This document shows positions 1-12,088 of a stretch of 64,000 nt of DNA, piece by piece; the first letter of the stretch is position 1; each line of letters begins with the position of its first letter. Source of the stretch: Coprinellus micaceus (Eukaryota > Basidiomycota > Agaricomycetes > Agaricales > Psathyrellaceae); the NCBI GenBank assembly GCA_951394405.1, contig OX596335.1, positions 1,302,001 through 1,366,000 of the forward strand, given 5' to 3'. Both the position numbers and the translations under genes were made by a program. The notes under the pieces were generated by a model. The model searched no databases. It was not told where the DNA came from and worked only from the letters and a program-made list of their open reading frames with translations.

Positions 1-277
1 ATCCGACGACACTAACAAGCGGAAAAAAGGCATCCTCCGCGGGATTCTACGGCTGTAACGGACACCCATTAGCCCATGTTACCCCATCTATGGCCGCATC
101 TATTGACTGATGAACTAATAATATTCGCTTTCTTTCTTGTTGTAATTGTAGTCAGCCAACCACAGTATACCCTGGGGAAAGAGTTTCTTGGAGAGATATG
201 ATAAACCCCTTGACGACATTACCAGAAAGCGATAGTAGGTTACTTCGTACAATGCGTGCTGTAGATTGATAACGCGG

Positions 278-3200
278 TCAGACCGGTCGCTTCGTTCCTT
301 GTAGCGGTTTCTGTATCAGCTTGAGGACCTCCGCAGAGACTTCCTCCGATGTGCTTCGGCAGGTTAATCTGCAGAGCTATCGAAGGAGGGCCTAAGCATT
401 TACGAATGAAAGAGTGGGAGATGGTGTTTACCTTGGCCTCCTGGTTCGGTTCCAACCGCAACAAGCATCCCACTTTCCCATCCAGGGACATGTGCAAAAC
501 ACCCGCAGCCACGATATTACTCGGGTTGGGGTCGATTTCGGACAGCACGTTCAATTTGTTTCCTGATACAACGTCCTTGTGCTTCTTCAAATCGAGCTGG
601 TTACCGGCCAGGTCAAGGGGGAACACAGCCTGTGCCTCCCGTGGAGGCCCTCCAATCAACTTCCACCGCTCGAAGAAGTCGGCTTGGCCGAGTTTGACAT
701 GTTCAAAGAACTTGGTCAGCGTAATAGGGAGTCGGAGGGAAACGGCCTGGTGCGACCCAGCCAGGTAAGACACCGTTAGGATTGGCGATTGGCTGAAGAA
801 CTTCTTGCACTCAATGTTGAGAAGCTGCTGTGACTGGCTACGCGTGTCAATCGTACTCGGTGGAATTTTCGCGAACGACACAGAGAGGGCTTCGGTGTCT
901 GGAACGTAGAGGGCGGCTGTGAAGGCGGTGAGGGGAGCGGATACTTTATTTCCAAAGTAAATGGCGATCTGGCCCATATGTCCTTGGTATCGAGACTTGA
1001 TGCCGATTTGGATTTGCACGTCTTCGTACAACACGCCTTCATTGGTGTAGGTAAGCCTGTCGTACCACTTGTCGATGTTGGGGCCAACCACGGGTCGTGG
1101 CGGGTGTGAGGACCCTGGCTCTGTTACTGCGTGGGCAGATACGGCCGACAGGTCCAGTCCCGCTAACGAGCTCATGATGTCTGTTGTTTCTGCTTGGCCA
1201 TTGGCAGCAGCTGGCGTCACCTTTTCAATTGCTTTCAGTTCCAAATTTGCTTCTTTCCCTCCATGGATCCAGGTTCGCTTGTCCTCGGTATCGCCGTGCT
1301 TGCGGCTGAGCCGTCCCAGAAGGGCGCTGACCCTGGGAGGGAATGGCGGCATCTCCTCGCAAACGTTCGGGAGGAAATCGTCGTCTTCTGGCCGCGAGGC
1401 AAGCGCGAAATATTCGCAGGCACGCTGCTGTAGTTCAGCATCAAGAACGTGCCTGTAGCGGTCGAAAATGTTGAGCAGCTGTGGTCGGATTTCTGGGAAA
1501 ACGTTGACCCATTTGATGTAGGTGGTCAACAGTAACGAACGCGTAGACGCAACACAGAACTGCGACTTTGAGTGTAATAGATGGAATTGCTCCGGGGGAC
1601 TGTATCCAGGCTCGTTGGCGATGAGATGTCCGTATTCGCCGAGGATGTAACCTGAAAGGGATGTAAGAAGCGATAGCAGGACCAAAACAAACGGTAATTA
1701 CCGCCAACTTTGACCAAACTCTCATGAGTTGACGGTTGCTTGAGGTGCTCGAACGCGACCTTCGCCGCGTACTCTTGAAGGTCCTCGGTGTTGATCACGA
1801 TTTGAACGACGCGGTACCAAACTTCATCCCCCACGTGATCTCCAGCGGCGCTAATGAGTTGCAAGATGGTATCGACATACCACTTGTACGAAGTTGCATA
1901 CTTCTCCGTTAGAATGGCCACCTTCAACACCATCTCCTCCCGGAGCGCATAATCTGCCACTCTCAGATAACGCAAGAGCTCTCCAACAATCACCTCCGAA
2001 TTGCCAGAATCGCACATGCTGTATAACAGATCCAGTGCACGTCGCCTGACGGAAATATCTTTGTCGCGGAGGGAAATTATGATAGTGGCCTGATGCTTCT
2101 TGATAGGCTCCAGAGATTCTGCTCGGGCTGCGAGGTGAGCCATCATATCCAAGCCAAGGTATCGGACGTTGGTTTCCTTTGACGAAATAAACCGGGCCAA
2201 CAGGACGGCGGCGGTGCCCACCAAAGGTGAGTTCGTGTCGATATGGATGGCGAGACTGATTGCTTCGAAGAGAACTGCATGTTGAGCATTGTTGTGTTGT
2301 ACGTTTTTCGATGGCTCAGCGCAGTTGTTCATGATGGTTTGGAGGACCTGGTACAGAGCAGAACGTATCGAAGGATCCTCTGATCCGTGTTAGTTTCGGG
2401 CCTGCAACGTCACGAAGAATCCGGTTGCTCTTACCAGATGGAGGATAGTACTGCAACAGACGAAGGAGTTTGACTTGTAGCCATGGAGAAGGCACTTTGT
2501 AGTAAGCATATGTCGCGGAGTATTCATGTCCGATGACCAGCTTGTGCAAACGATCTACCGCCTTCGTGTAGCAAACTACATATGCGTCCAAGTGGTCTTG
2601 CGCAAGAGCCATGACAAGACTTGTCACGCATATTACAACTCCCTGTGAATCAAGAGTCCTTTAGTCCCACAAATGCCGTTATAGAAGCAGCTGTGGACGC
2701 ACCAGGTCGTGATCATCCATTATAGAAACGATTCGTAATGCCCATTCCGCCGCCGGGACGACTTCTGGGTGTTTGCGATATAGCCTGAGTAGAGTTAATG
2801 CCGCCTTCTTCTTCACAAAAGTCTGCGACGTTCTAGCTTGTGAGTGAGTCCTCCTTGGCTCCATAACATAAAGAGTGATACTCACGGCGAAATCAGTAGC
2901 CGATGCACATCCTCAGCAAGAGCTTCCGCCATTTCACTCCCTCCAACATTCGCGATAGCGTGCAGCGCAAGGCAGTTGTCCACTTCGCTGTTTGCTTCGA
3001 GGTCCTTTCTTATAGAGTTGACGACCAAGCGTAGAAAATCTGAGTTCTCGTGCATGAGGAGTGTCACGGCCAAGTAGCCCTGTGGACGTGTCGATTAGGC
3101 AAATGATGTACATTCTGGGCAAGAAGAGGACTCACTATTTGTTTCTCGGTATACTTCGGACTCGAAATGAGATTCACGGCCTCCATATGCCCTACATCGA

Positions 3201-3577
3201 CCTTGTAACCGAGGATGTAAGTGAAGATGATCTTGGCGACATATCTGGTCACCGGTGGTCAGTGGGCATATCCTTTGCATGCGAGACAGTGCGCACTTCT
3301 TCCTCTGATATCCGTCAAGATTTCCATCTACACCAGTGAAAGAAGAGTAGTCAGTCTCGCCACAAGGACATTTCATTCGCAAAAGCCTCCAACACACCTT
3401 TGAATTTCTTGCGGATATTGGCCATCTCCTTGTTGATGCGCTTCTCTTCGAGTTCTCGTACTCGAGCACCTCGAATGTCCGCAATAAACTATAGAGAAGG
3501 GTGGGGGCATGAGATCAGTAGGCCAAGGAGCAAAGCGTCAATTATACCTGCGTCAGCCCACGCATTGACGTCGCCAT
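278..3577 (-). CDS. APL3: AP-2 adaptor complex subunit alpha (alpha-adaptin)
   Basis: Large subunit of the AP-2 clathrin adaptor, which selects cargo for endocytosis at the plasma membrane. The translation begins [10 protein letters not shown], then [19 protein letters not shown], the classic alpha-adaptin N-terminus. An alpha-solenoid trunk follows ([30 protein letters not shown]), then a hinge and a C-terminal appendage domain. At least seven exons are separated by short introns. The long open frame continues to 240, but I place the stop at 278-280: a 55-nt intron (GTAAAC..GATAG) near 375-430 restores a normal appendage end ([19 protein letters not shown]). An alternative in-frame ATG lies at 3565. 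The family is certain; exact exon edges were placed by eye. Confidence 0.93.
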
Positions 3578-4523
3578 CTTGGATTAGACGGGCCGTTTGG
3601 CAGGATACAGAGTATACAATAGGTTTCTTGGGGTCTTCCAGACGTCAACCAGCGTGAATTGGGGGAGAGGTCCAGCACAGACACGCAACGCGTGAGCTGG
3701 TCGCGAAGTGCCCGATGGTATGAGGTTGGTGGGATGGAATGTCGGATGTTCTGGGAAAGGTCATGACGAGTCTTGGCGCTGTGATGCCATCACTTGAAGC
3801 CCTTCGTGGAAACCAACCCATTTCTGCCGGGCGAACTCGAACGCATTCTCTCATGAATACCCCCAATTTCGCTTCGTTCTCCCTATGTGCATCCTTTACA
3901 AAAGCCTAAACCTAGCGGGGCTAGCCGGTTGCCAATAGACGCCACCCCCTGACCACCAGATGACGCCTACTCCTATCGCAGTCCTACCCAAGTCCCAGTG
4001 CCATTCCAACTTTAGATCCAAACGCCGTCCCCAATGAAGTCCCTCAAATGCAGTGGGGGAAATCTCTAGACTTCGGGGTAGAATTACTGGTGGCATTAAC
4101 ATACCCCCTGGGTCCCGTCTCTGGTTAGGATACTTGCGCCCGCTCAGTCCGACGTTCCGCAATTGATTGGGCGCTTAAATGTTGGCGAAGTACTCTCAGC
4201 GCCCACAGAATAGGAGCCTGCGGGAAAGACAGTTTTCCAGTTTTCGGTACCCTGCGTCGGACTTCGGGCGGAAAGGTGGGTGGACCCTGAATAGCGTACA
4301 AGGCGCTGGCTCAAATTGCTCGATACAATATCCACTCGAGGATGATAGCGTGGAATACTAAAATACACGATGCCGCCCATCGAGAGGAACATTACATCCA
4401 AGAATAGTTGATGGTGGTGGTACAGTGTAGCAGGTGCTGTGGTATAATGTAAAGGGGGGAAAAACGAAGCGGCGAGGATGTTGGCAAGCGACGAATCGAC
4501 AACGATGAAAGAACGTAGCCCGA
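3578..4523. other. Intergenic region, no gene recognised
   Basis: This 0.95-kb gap holds the promoter of the alpha-adaptin gene at its left end and the 3' flank of the secreted-protein gene at its right end. Short open frames occur on both strands but resemble no family and lack convincing splice structure. No RNA gene or repeat was seen. Confidence 0.5.
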
Positions 4524-5400
4524 CTAGATGCATAGGCCAGCCAGTATCACGCCGGACCTGCACGCTGTCGTCGAAGCCTGGCCAATCAACCCAGCGAGCA
4601 GAGGTTGAAGTCCGTTGATGAGAGCGTCCGTGAGGTTCTCGACGGCGTTGAGAACGTCGTCCAGTAGGCACTTGATCTCGTATACAACTATAGTCTCGGT
4701 TAGAGATAGTACGAGCAACGAGGACATGTCAGGGAACGTACTTGGGCCGAGGATAGGGCCGAGGATAGGAAGGTTGTAGACCAGGACATCGACAGAGTTG
4801 AGGGTCTCCTTGTTGAAATTAACCACATTCTTCAAAAGCGTTTCCAGATCGTTCGTCCTGTCGTAGTTCTTCAGCCCCTTGTCCGAGCCCAGTTCGTCAA
4901 GAATGGTCTTAATCCCCAGAAGGCTGGAGTCAAAGGCGGCCAGCTCGGAAACGGCGTCCTGTTGGAAGACGAGATCATTCTCGTCGATGGTAGCAGACTG
5001 CGCCGCGAACCTCTCTAATGGCGGGTATGAGACTAGGAAGCGGTGAGATAAACGGCGAAGACGAACTCAAGTTGGATGAAGAGTCCTTGGCGGTGGAGTA
5101 GAACCCATGCAGCTGAGCGATCTTGTCCGTATATTTGCGGCGTGCCAGACGAGCGTCCCCATCTGCCAAGCCAGAGTGGTCGCCTAGGTCTGCAGAGGCA
5201 TTGAATGCATAGCGAGGGGTCAGATCCCTCGCCAGATTAAAGGCGGCAGTGTCGTTACGTAGAATCCAACGACTGGAGAAGTCTGGGGCCACGAGAGCCA
5301 AAGGCATGGGTAGGGGTACGGGCGTGGCGTCCACGAACGTTCGGAACCCAGAGAAACAGTAAAGAGCGAGAGTGAGGACCAATGCGGCTGGGCGAATCAT
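4524..5400 (-). CDS. Secreted alpha-helical protein of unknown function
   Basis: I do not recognise a characterised family. The first ATG (5400) opens a signal peptide: MIRPAALVLTLALYCFSGF, then a stretch ending in DATPVP. After an Asn- and Ser-rich segment, an intron (donor GTTCGT near 5065, acceptor near 5027) joins to a helical region with QSATIDENDLVF and LGIKTILDELGSD. A second intron near 4680-4741 (GTACGT..ATAG) gives GPILGPIVYEIKCLLDDV. The protein ends with a Leu-rich helix and two late cysteines. I infer an exported, mostly alpha-helical protein of about 230 residues. It superficially recalls the helical surface-binding proteins of fungi (HsbA type), but no diagnostic motif supports that. 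It lies between alpha-adaptin and the PriA-like secreted gene, all on one strand. Confidence 0.72.
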
Positions 5401-6296
5401 CCTTGGCAAGAAAAACGAATGGCGGGTTTACTTTCCGAGTCCCAGGCGGAGTAACGGAGATATCGCACAGCGAGAAGGTAGGGGTAGGAAGGAAGAAATG
5501 CGGATACACAACACCCATATCTGGGCGTGGTTTTAACTAATCGGGACTTTGCCCCTGTTTATTCGCCCGGGCAATGGACGGGACGATCGACGATTCGGAC
5601 ACCTCCGAAGCGGGCCCCCGAAGCCACAAAATAAGGAGGGACGAGATCTGTGGGTCTTCCGGCCGAATCACACAGCCGACTTGCACACTCAAAGGTCCGT
5701 GCTCCAAGGTAAACGATCGTCGTGCCTGAGGCGAGAAGCTGAAGTCAGAAGTCTAACCATATGGTTAAAGCCTGTATCGCGCCGATATTGCCAGTGGTAG
5801 AGAGTAATAGGGTTCCAGATAATTAAAAATCGTGCTGGGCGAGGAGGCTCGCGGGATCGTCTTTTCCAGTCCACCCCTCAAGCGAGTTTCCAGACAAGAA
5901 TCTGCTCTTTGGCCTGTGAAGTTGCGATATGTCCGGAATTGAAGAAGCTATCTGCTCTTCTCGACCTGCATAGACTAATAACAGCGGATATATAAAAGTC
6001 CTATTGCCGCCCACCAGGAGGAAATGCGGCGAGCACAGTACAAACGAAACAAATGTATCAAGACATCACTGAAGAAGTCGCGTAGAGCAATCGAAGTGAA
6101 CAGAGGTCGTAGATAGAAGCGTCCAAAACGGCGAGTAAAGGTATTACACAGGGGTCCTGTAATATGCTATACACACAACAAGAGTTCGATAGAGAGTCCC
6201 AAAGAAGAAGAAAGTACGGCTCGGACGAATGGACGAACAAAGGGAATCGACATTTCAGAGGAGGGGCAAGGCCGGAGTGAACTCGGGATTCGCGCA
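5401..6296. other. Intergenic region, no gene recognised
   Basis: About 0.9 kb between the starts of the secreted-protein gene and the 3' end of the PriA-like gene. It should contain the promoter of the former. A TATATAAAAG string at about 5989-5998 lies on the plus strand, but no plus-strand gene follows it. Otherwise I see nothing. Confidence 0.45.
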
Positions 6297-7104
6297 TTAG
6301 AGAGGAACGCATGACTTTTTATCATCGCTCAGCTCGAACCCGCCGGAGCAAGAATAGACTGTAACGTCAAACGCGTTAGAAATCCGTCAAACGACCCTGA
6401 GCGCGTTGGGCGATAAGAGGGAGCGGGGACTTACCGACGCAGGAACTTTGCTCACATCCGACGTTCCAGGCTCCCTTGATCGCTGTGCAGTCCTGGCCTT
6501 TACCTTCGGAAACACATCCACCGCAGGAGGTAAGCTCAGTTGCGGTGTCAAGACATTCGTAATCACCCGCGAGAAGCCCTGGGAGGGGGCATGCGCGCAA
6601 CCCACCCGGGCAAAGCGTGATACGGGAGGATTCATCACGCTTGCCGTGGTGGGGTTTGGGCGGCTGGGGGTAGTGAGGGTTATGAGGGTTCTGGGAGGGC
6701 TGAGGAGGGTGGGGAGTAGGAGGCTGAGGAGTCGGCAAGCACTTGTAGAGGATTGGCCACCAAACCCATCCCTTGGGACACTGGGGGACAGGGGGCTTCG
6801 GAGGGGGCTGGCTGTGTGGCAAGCAGCACTTCTTCGGTCCGTTCCAGGACCAGTTGGGGGGGCAGTTCACACCAGTGGGGGGAGGAGCGGGCTTTGGAGG
6901 GCCTCCAGATGGAAGACAGCAATCCTTCTCCCCGTACCTAGCAGGCATGGCATGGTTCAGAACAGGGGCGGCGTTAACAAGTGTGTCTACTCACCAGAAC
7001 TCATTCTTCTTGCATGAGTTTCCAGGTTTGCTGGGTGTGATGAAGGTGGCACTGGCCAACTGAGCCAGGGCGATAACAGTGAGACTAGCAAGTGAGAACC
7101 TCAT
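6297..7104 (-). CDS. PriA-like cysteine-rich secreted protein
   Basis: Resembles the PriA proteins of mushrooms, secreted cysteine-rich proteins linked by expression to fruiting-body initiation; biochemical function is unknown. Three exons encode about 220 residues. The signal peptide is MRFSLASLTVIALAQLASA. Three imperfect repeats of the form C-x4-W-x-[WY]...C(C)LP follow (WYGEKDCCLP, WSWNGPKKCCLP, WVWWPILYKCLP), separated by Pro-rich linkers. A Pro/His spacer leads to the conserved PriA C-domain: LCPGGLRACPLPG, YECLDTATELTSCGGC, GKGQDCTAIKG and CVVYSCSGGFELSDDKKSC. Introns near 6957-7012 and 6361-6433 have clean GT..AG ends and keep all cysteines in frame. The start is the only ATG placing the signal peptide in frame. 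Confidence 0.88.
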
Positions 7105-8007
7105 GTCGTCAAAGGAGGGGATGAGCTCGGGTGAGCAAGTGATTTAAGAGAGTGGCGAACGCTTGAAGCGTAAAAAGGAGAGGACCGACAAGACGTCGAA
7201 CGACCGGGGAAGCTAATCTCTAGACTCGGAGGACGAGACTGTGTAATACGAGTTAGGGTTTGGGTAAATCTTTCAGCTTTATACACTCGCCGACCTGTCA
7301 GATGTGGGTGTTTGATCAAGAACCAGATGCTTCTGCTGTACCAAATCAGACACATCGGACTCACTCCAACTGCGTGGCTTCACAGGTGTGCATTTGGTAA
7401 ACGATCCGGGTTATCAAACCTTGAGGGCTTTGGTCATCGGGGTTCCTTGGGAAGGTTGCACGGCGCAGATGCCGAATCAGAATGCGCGGAGGGAACAATG
7501 CGCATCCACTTTTTGGTACAACGCCCTTCCCAGGGGGTGTAGAAGCAGGGCATCGTCAATCTCGCTGATAAATTCCGTCAGAAGCTATGGCTCCTAGAAG
7601 GATAGAACTGGAAAAGACGTACCGATACGCCCGCTCCACCACCGCAGATTTGAATTCCATGATTCCTTTTCTCGAAATAACCCACCGTGACGAGAATGAT
7701 TGATTGAGGTTGGTTGCGATGAACCCGAAACATTGCCCGCTACGACTAGAGAAGTTATTCTGAAATATCAGATCGCGGACGTCGTACTCGGACAAGGACA
7801 GGAATCCGCTTGAGGCCGCTGTTTTCCGTAGCCTGGGTTGAAATATGTAGAGCAGTCGGGTCAATTCCTCTAATACCATTCGTATCGTACTGTCACAGAG
7901 AAGAAAATGAGAGTAGAGCATGCAGAATCTGGCAATTTGTTGTCAGAATTTCTGTGAATTCAATCAAGCCACTCCGCATACCCTTAATCTTCGCCATAAA
8001 CGACCTT
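7105..8007. other. Intergenic region, no gene recognised
   Basis: 0.9 kb between the PriA-like start and the PP2A-A stop. It holds the PriA-like promoter on the left and the 3' flank of the PP2A gene on the right. A minus-strand open frame at 7556-7921 has no recognisable motif, so I did not call it. Confidence 0.45.
7277..7284 (-). promoter_or_regulatory. Candidate TATA box of the PriA-like gene
   Basis: The minus strand reads GTATAAAG about 170 nt upstream of the PriA-like start codon. This fits a TATA promoter with a 5' leader of roughly 140 nt. It is inferred from motif and position only. Confidence 0.4.
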
Positions 8008-10171
8008 TCAAGAAGCAGGCGCCAAAGACTTCTGGAGGGCCCTCGTCGCATAGTACCGCACGTCCGCATCAGCGTCGTTCTTCTGGCGCTCCAGGGCAGG
8101 CACAATCCACTCCTGAACGAACCGTTGGTCCTCTGGCGTTTTGTTCAGGGTTGTACCGATGACTTCAAATGCTTTGGCTACGTTGAATCGGATGTTGGGG
8201 ATAGGGTCTTTCGACAGTTCAACGAGAGGCTGAATAATCTCAGAGCGGATAATCTCGAGGTTTAGTGAAGAAGAGATAGTCTGTGAATCGAAGCTTAGAA
8301 CCGTGAAGTCCCTTCAGGGAGGCAAAACTCACGGCGATGGCTTGGACAGTGGTCATTCGGAAGAGGTAGTTGGTGTGAGACCCCATGCCCATAATCTTGG
8401 GAACGATGGCAGTCTTCGCCCACTCTACACCGAAGACCTCAGTCAAATTCCTCAGGTTGACGGTTGCCGATTCTCTGATGCTGTAGACGGTATCCCCCAG
8501 CCACGACATGCAAAGGTTGCCAAGTTGCTCGTCAAACATGGGTTTGCCGAGTTGCTTGGCCAACAAGGGAATATACTCGATGATCGCTTGCCTGACACGC
8601 CATGACTTGTCTTCTGCGAGCTCCATGATGGCGGGGAGAAGGCTGTCGGAGAGGAGCTCGACGCCAATAACTGGTTGCTGCATTAGCATTGGCTCTGGCG
8701 GGTGTATTGCGGTGAGACTTACCGTTGTTGACGGTCTCCAGCTTGCTGATGATATTCAGCCTGACTTCGGGGAAATCATCCTTCAAGAGGTGCAGGAAGA
8801 GAGGGAGCAGGTGCTCGATTGTGGCTTCCTTGCCAAGCAGCGGTGTGAGGCCACTGATCTCCTTCCCAAGCGCGGCGCGAACATGCTGGGAAGAGTCTTG
8901 AGAGAGTTCTCGGACACAGGGTATAATTCGAGCCAGGATGACTTCCTTCTCGAGCTGGCTTGAGAAACCTGTTCCTCTGTCAGATAGAGTGCGGTGTTAA
9001 GCAGAACCCGTAACCAACCGGGTATTTGGCTGGCACCAGCTGTGCGAACTTCCGCTTCATTATCCTTCAAGAGGTTGACAAAGAGGCCAACAAGCTCCTC
9101 CCTGACAAGATCCTTTCCGACAGCAACGGCAAGCTAAATGGAAGTTGAGTCTCCACTCAAGACACTGGACCCGTGCATCATCACACTTACCTCATTGAAG
9201 TGAGTGGCTGCCATGTACCTGACCCGCCAGCTTTTATCACCAATGCTCTGTTTGATCTGCTTCAACAAATGCTCTTTCACTTCGGCGGGAGATATCCTCT
9301 TGGCAATGGCAATCAAGTCCTCGATGGTAAGGAGCCTAACCGAGTCCTGGTCGTCAGACTGCAGGCGACGGTAGATCGGAAGACCATCAGAGAGCAAGTG
9401 GTGTTGCGCAAAATGGGCGAGAAGAGGCTGTTGGGTGGGAGAACGCTCAGATAACTGCAACCAGAGCGCACGGACTCAAACTCACACCAAGCCATTTGGC
9501 GGCGGCACGTCGAACCATGGGGGTGTCGTCTGACCCAAGAGCCGAAAACAGCTTTCGAAGTTCATCTTGTATAGCCGGGGAGACCTTGTCGTATACTGCG
9601 GAATAGAGAGCTGCAGACGATGTGCGAGAAGTGAACCATTCGCCCTGGGACAAGCGCTTCACGAGAGGGATATAATATTGTTCGATCTGCTCTTGCGATA
9701 GGACGGCTGCGATCTTGGAGATTGACTCTGCGGCCTTGAATGAACCCATAAGCCGTTTGATAGCTACGTCATGGGAGTTAGACGTAGACACGCACCTTAT
9801 CCCGGACAAGGGTCTCCTCAACAGCTGAAAGATTTTCGAGGGGACCCAGCAGAAGGTGAGCGTATTCCTTCCCCCCGATGTACTCTTCGAAGTTCCGACC
9901 CAACTCTTCCGCGAGGGCAAGCAGTACTTCATCCTCGTCGTCAACGGAGTCTTGAAGGAATGGGATGAGTTCTTCTCGAGCGCGATCGGAACCCAGGGCC
10001 AGCGCGATTGTTGGAACGCTGTGGATAGCGTTCAATCGGAGCTGAACGTCTTCAGAGCGAAGCTCATCCATCAGGATGGCAATGGGAGCGATCTTCACAA
10101 TGAATGTAATGAGCTCCGTTCATCGAGAGCGCGTCCCTACTCACATCTTCATTAGAATATCCCGAGTCCAT
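8008..10171 (-). CDS. TPD3: Protein phosphatase 2A scaffold (regulatory subunit A, PR65)
   Basis: Scaffold of the PP2A holoenzyme that holds the catalytic C subunit and a variable B subunit. It is built of HEAT repeats, visible here as repeated helical pairs such as [57 protein letters not shown] and [19 protein letters not shown]. The first exon is tiny: MDSGYSNED, then a GTGAGT..GAAG intron joins to [20 protein letters not shown], the typical family start. The C-terminus ([15 protein letters not shown]) also matches the family end. At least seven exons. It diverges from the glucose-6-phosphate 1-epimerase gene across a 508-bp shared region. Confidence 0.96.
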
Positions 10172-10679
10172 GATGAGGGTCTGGGGACTCGTATGAGCGG
10201 TAACTTGGAGATTTGGGTCGTTTCAGCAGGTATCTATGCAGTGAATGCACAGGCAAAGTGTTTCACGGCGTGTGGCGTTCGAGATCGGTTGAGCACACAG
10301 TGAGATGGTCAAGGATATTGAAGTTGGAGAAGGGAGAAGGGCGAACAGGCTGCAAGCCTGGCCCTGCACGTGGCTGATGGCATCGTGAATGGCGCGCTCC
10401 GCTTCAGCGGGTTCCAGCGACAAATACTGTTGAACTCTCGCCCCCTGCGCTCTGTTGGCAAAAATTCGATCGATTAGAACGCTAGTAGGTAGCTATCGGT
10501 ATTTCGGATATGCACCGCTGCTATGAGCAACGATAGTCCACGACGAAGTTCCCCACTTTCAACCTCGTGATATGAGTCGTCACCGGATTCTTGCGATGGA
10601 ATGTCGTCAGCGGCAGTGTACGATCTCCAGGGTCCCCACCTTCTCCTCCTCACTCCAAGCCTTCCTAATAGAGTCAGAA
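10172..10679. other. Divergent promoter region (PP2A-A / glucose-6-phosphate epimerase)
   Basis: 508 bp between two outward-facing start codons. It must carry the promoters of both genes. Pyrimidine-rich stretches lie just upstream of the plus-strand start. No clear TATA box or extra gene was seen. Confidence 0.5.
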
Positions 10680-11713
10680 ATGCCAGTTCAACACCACGCG
10701 GATAGTATCACCCTCCAGCACCCGGAGGTGCGTTTTCTATCGTCCATCTCACACATCGAGCGCATGATCACGACATGAAACAACGCCATGATTACAGGGC
10801 GCCTCGGTCACCCTCCTGCTGTACGGCGCAACCATTATTTCATGGAAGTCTCCCAGTGTCGACAACGACGAGATTAAGGAGCGCCTTTTTGTGTCTTCGA
10901 AGGCCTTCCTAGACGGCTCGAAGCCTGTTCGTGGCGGTATTCCCATTGTGTTCCCATGCTTTGGTGCCCCAGTCCTCCCTGAGCATTCCAAGCTTGCTCA
11001 ACATGGATTTGCTCGCAACGAAATTTGGAAGTTCGACTCGACCGTTATGGATAATGATGCAGGCGTTTCTGTGAGATTCGGTGGGCTATCGTTGGTGCAA
11101 CCTGCAGGAAGAGCTTTTATTAATTATTCTACAGTCCTGGAAACCAACCCCAGGATCTATGGGGCATACGAGAAACCTTTTTCTCTAGCTTACGTCGTAA
11201 CATTGGCCAAGCACCAGCTCAGCACCGACCTCCACGTTCGGAACCCAAGCCCAAACGCAACTCTCGCCTTTCAGGCACTCCTCCACACGTACCTGGCCGT
11301 GCCGGCGAATGAGGTGTCGATCTCGCCCCTCACCGACCTAACATATTACGACAAGACGGAGGATCGCGCCAAGAAGGAGACGCGGGACTTAGTCGACGTC
11401 AAGGAGTACACTGACTCTGTATATGAGAATGCGCCTCTTAAATACGACATCGTTTGGAAGGATGGGGCGATCGAGGTCCGGGCCAAGAATTTCAAGGACG
11501 TCGTCGTTTGGAACCCACAGCAAGAAGGAAAGAAGATCGGCGACATGGAAGAAGGAGGATGGTGTGTTCCTTTGGATTCTTTGCATTTGTGGATGCTAAC
11601 GTGGCGCTAGGGAGAGATACGTTTGCGTTGAACCAGGCTATGTACAGGGTTACGTCCATTTGCCACCCAACGAGGAATGGATTGGGCAGCAAGTTATCAC
11701 CCTGAGCAAGTGA
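10680..11713 (+). CDS. Glucose-6-phosphate 1-epimerase (YMR099C type)
   Basis: Interconverts the alpha and beta anomers of hexose-6-phosphate; cytosolic, galactose-mutarotase-like beta-sandwich fold. Exon 1 encodes MPVQHHADSITLQHPE, and a short intron (GTGCGT..TACAG) leads to GASVTLLLYGATIISW. Family motifs follow: GSKPVRGGIPIVFPCFG, HGFARNEIW and the sugar-binding region DLTYYDKTEDRA. A last intron (GTGTGT..CTAG, about 11562-11610) yields ERYVCVEPGYVQ, conserved near the end of this family, and the stop at 11711-11713. The unspliced frame would stop earlier and miss that motif. The length of about 300 residues fits the family. Confidence 0.94.
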
Positions 11714-12088
11714 CTCCCTGCATCGCCAGAGGCAAATCGTAGGGTGCCAAAGCTTTGAGAATACTGAAAATGGCTATAACTCACTGTACATTACTCCAAT
11801 GGCGGATTCCGACTTTTGAACACCTGGACTTTGAGCGCTGACTTATGAGAGTGCCAGTGCAGTCACTTGAAGTAGCCTCTATGAGCTGCGGAGCGGTAGG
11901 TCAGGGGCCAAGTACCCCTGTCCCCCGCAATGAAGCTTTTGATGTGATTACGCCATCCCATCAACGAGCGCTTCCGCGGCCTCCGCCTTGTTCAGATTCA
12001 GCTGAGTTCGTTCTCAAACCACACCACCACCACCACCATCAGCGACCATGCCATAAATCTCGCGGCCTCATGCGAGTAGCATTGGAAA
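11714..12088 (+). other. Intergenic region between epimerase and REV3
   Basis: 375 bp containing the 3' flank of the epimerase and the promoter and leader of REV3. A run of CAC/CAT repeats lies at about 12020-12040. No gene was recognised. Confidence 0.45.

Noticed and set aside
349..768. Plus-strand open frame opposite alpha-adaptin
   Set aside because: Shadow of the conserved appendage coding sequence; no motif of its own.
3645..4671. Minus-strand frames between alpha-adaptin and the secreted gene
   Set aside because: Compositionally odd, unlinked frames without domains or plausible splicing.
5989..5998. TATATAAAAG on the plus strand
   Set aside because: No plus-strand gene starts downstream; likely chance in AT-rich intergenic DNA.
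6406..7063. Long plus-strand frames opposite the PriA-like gene
   Set aside because: Produced by the Pro/Gly-rich codons of the real gene read in reverse.
7556..7921. 121-codon minus-strand frame downstream of PP2A-A
   Set aside because: No family resemblance; lies in what should be the 3' untranslated region.
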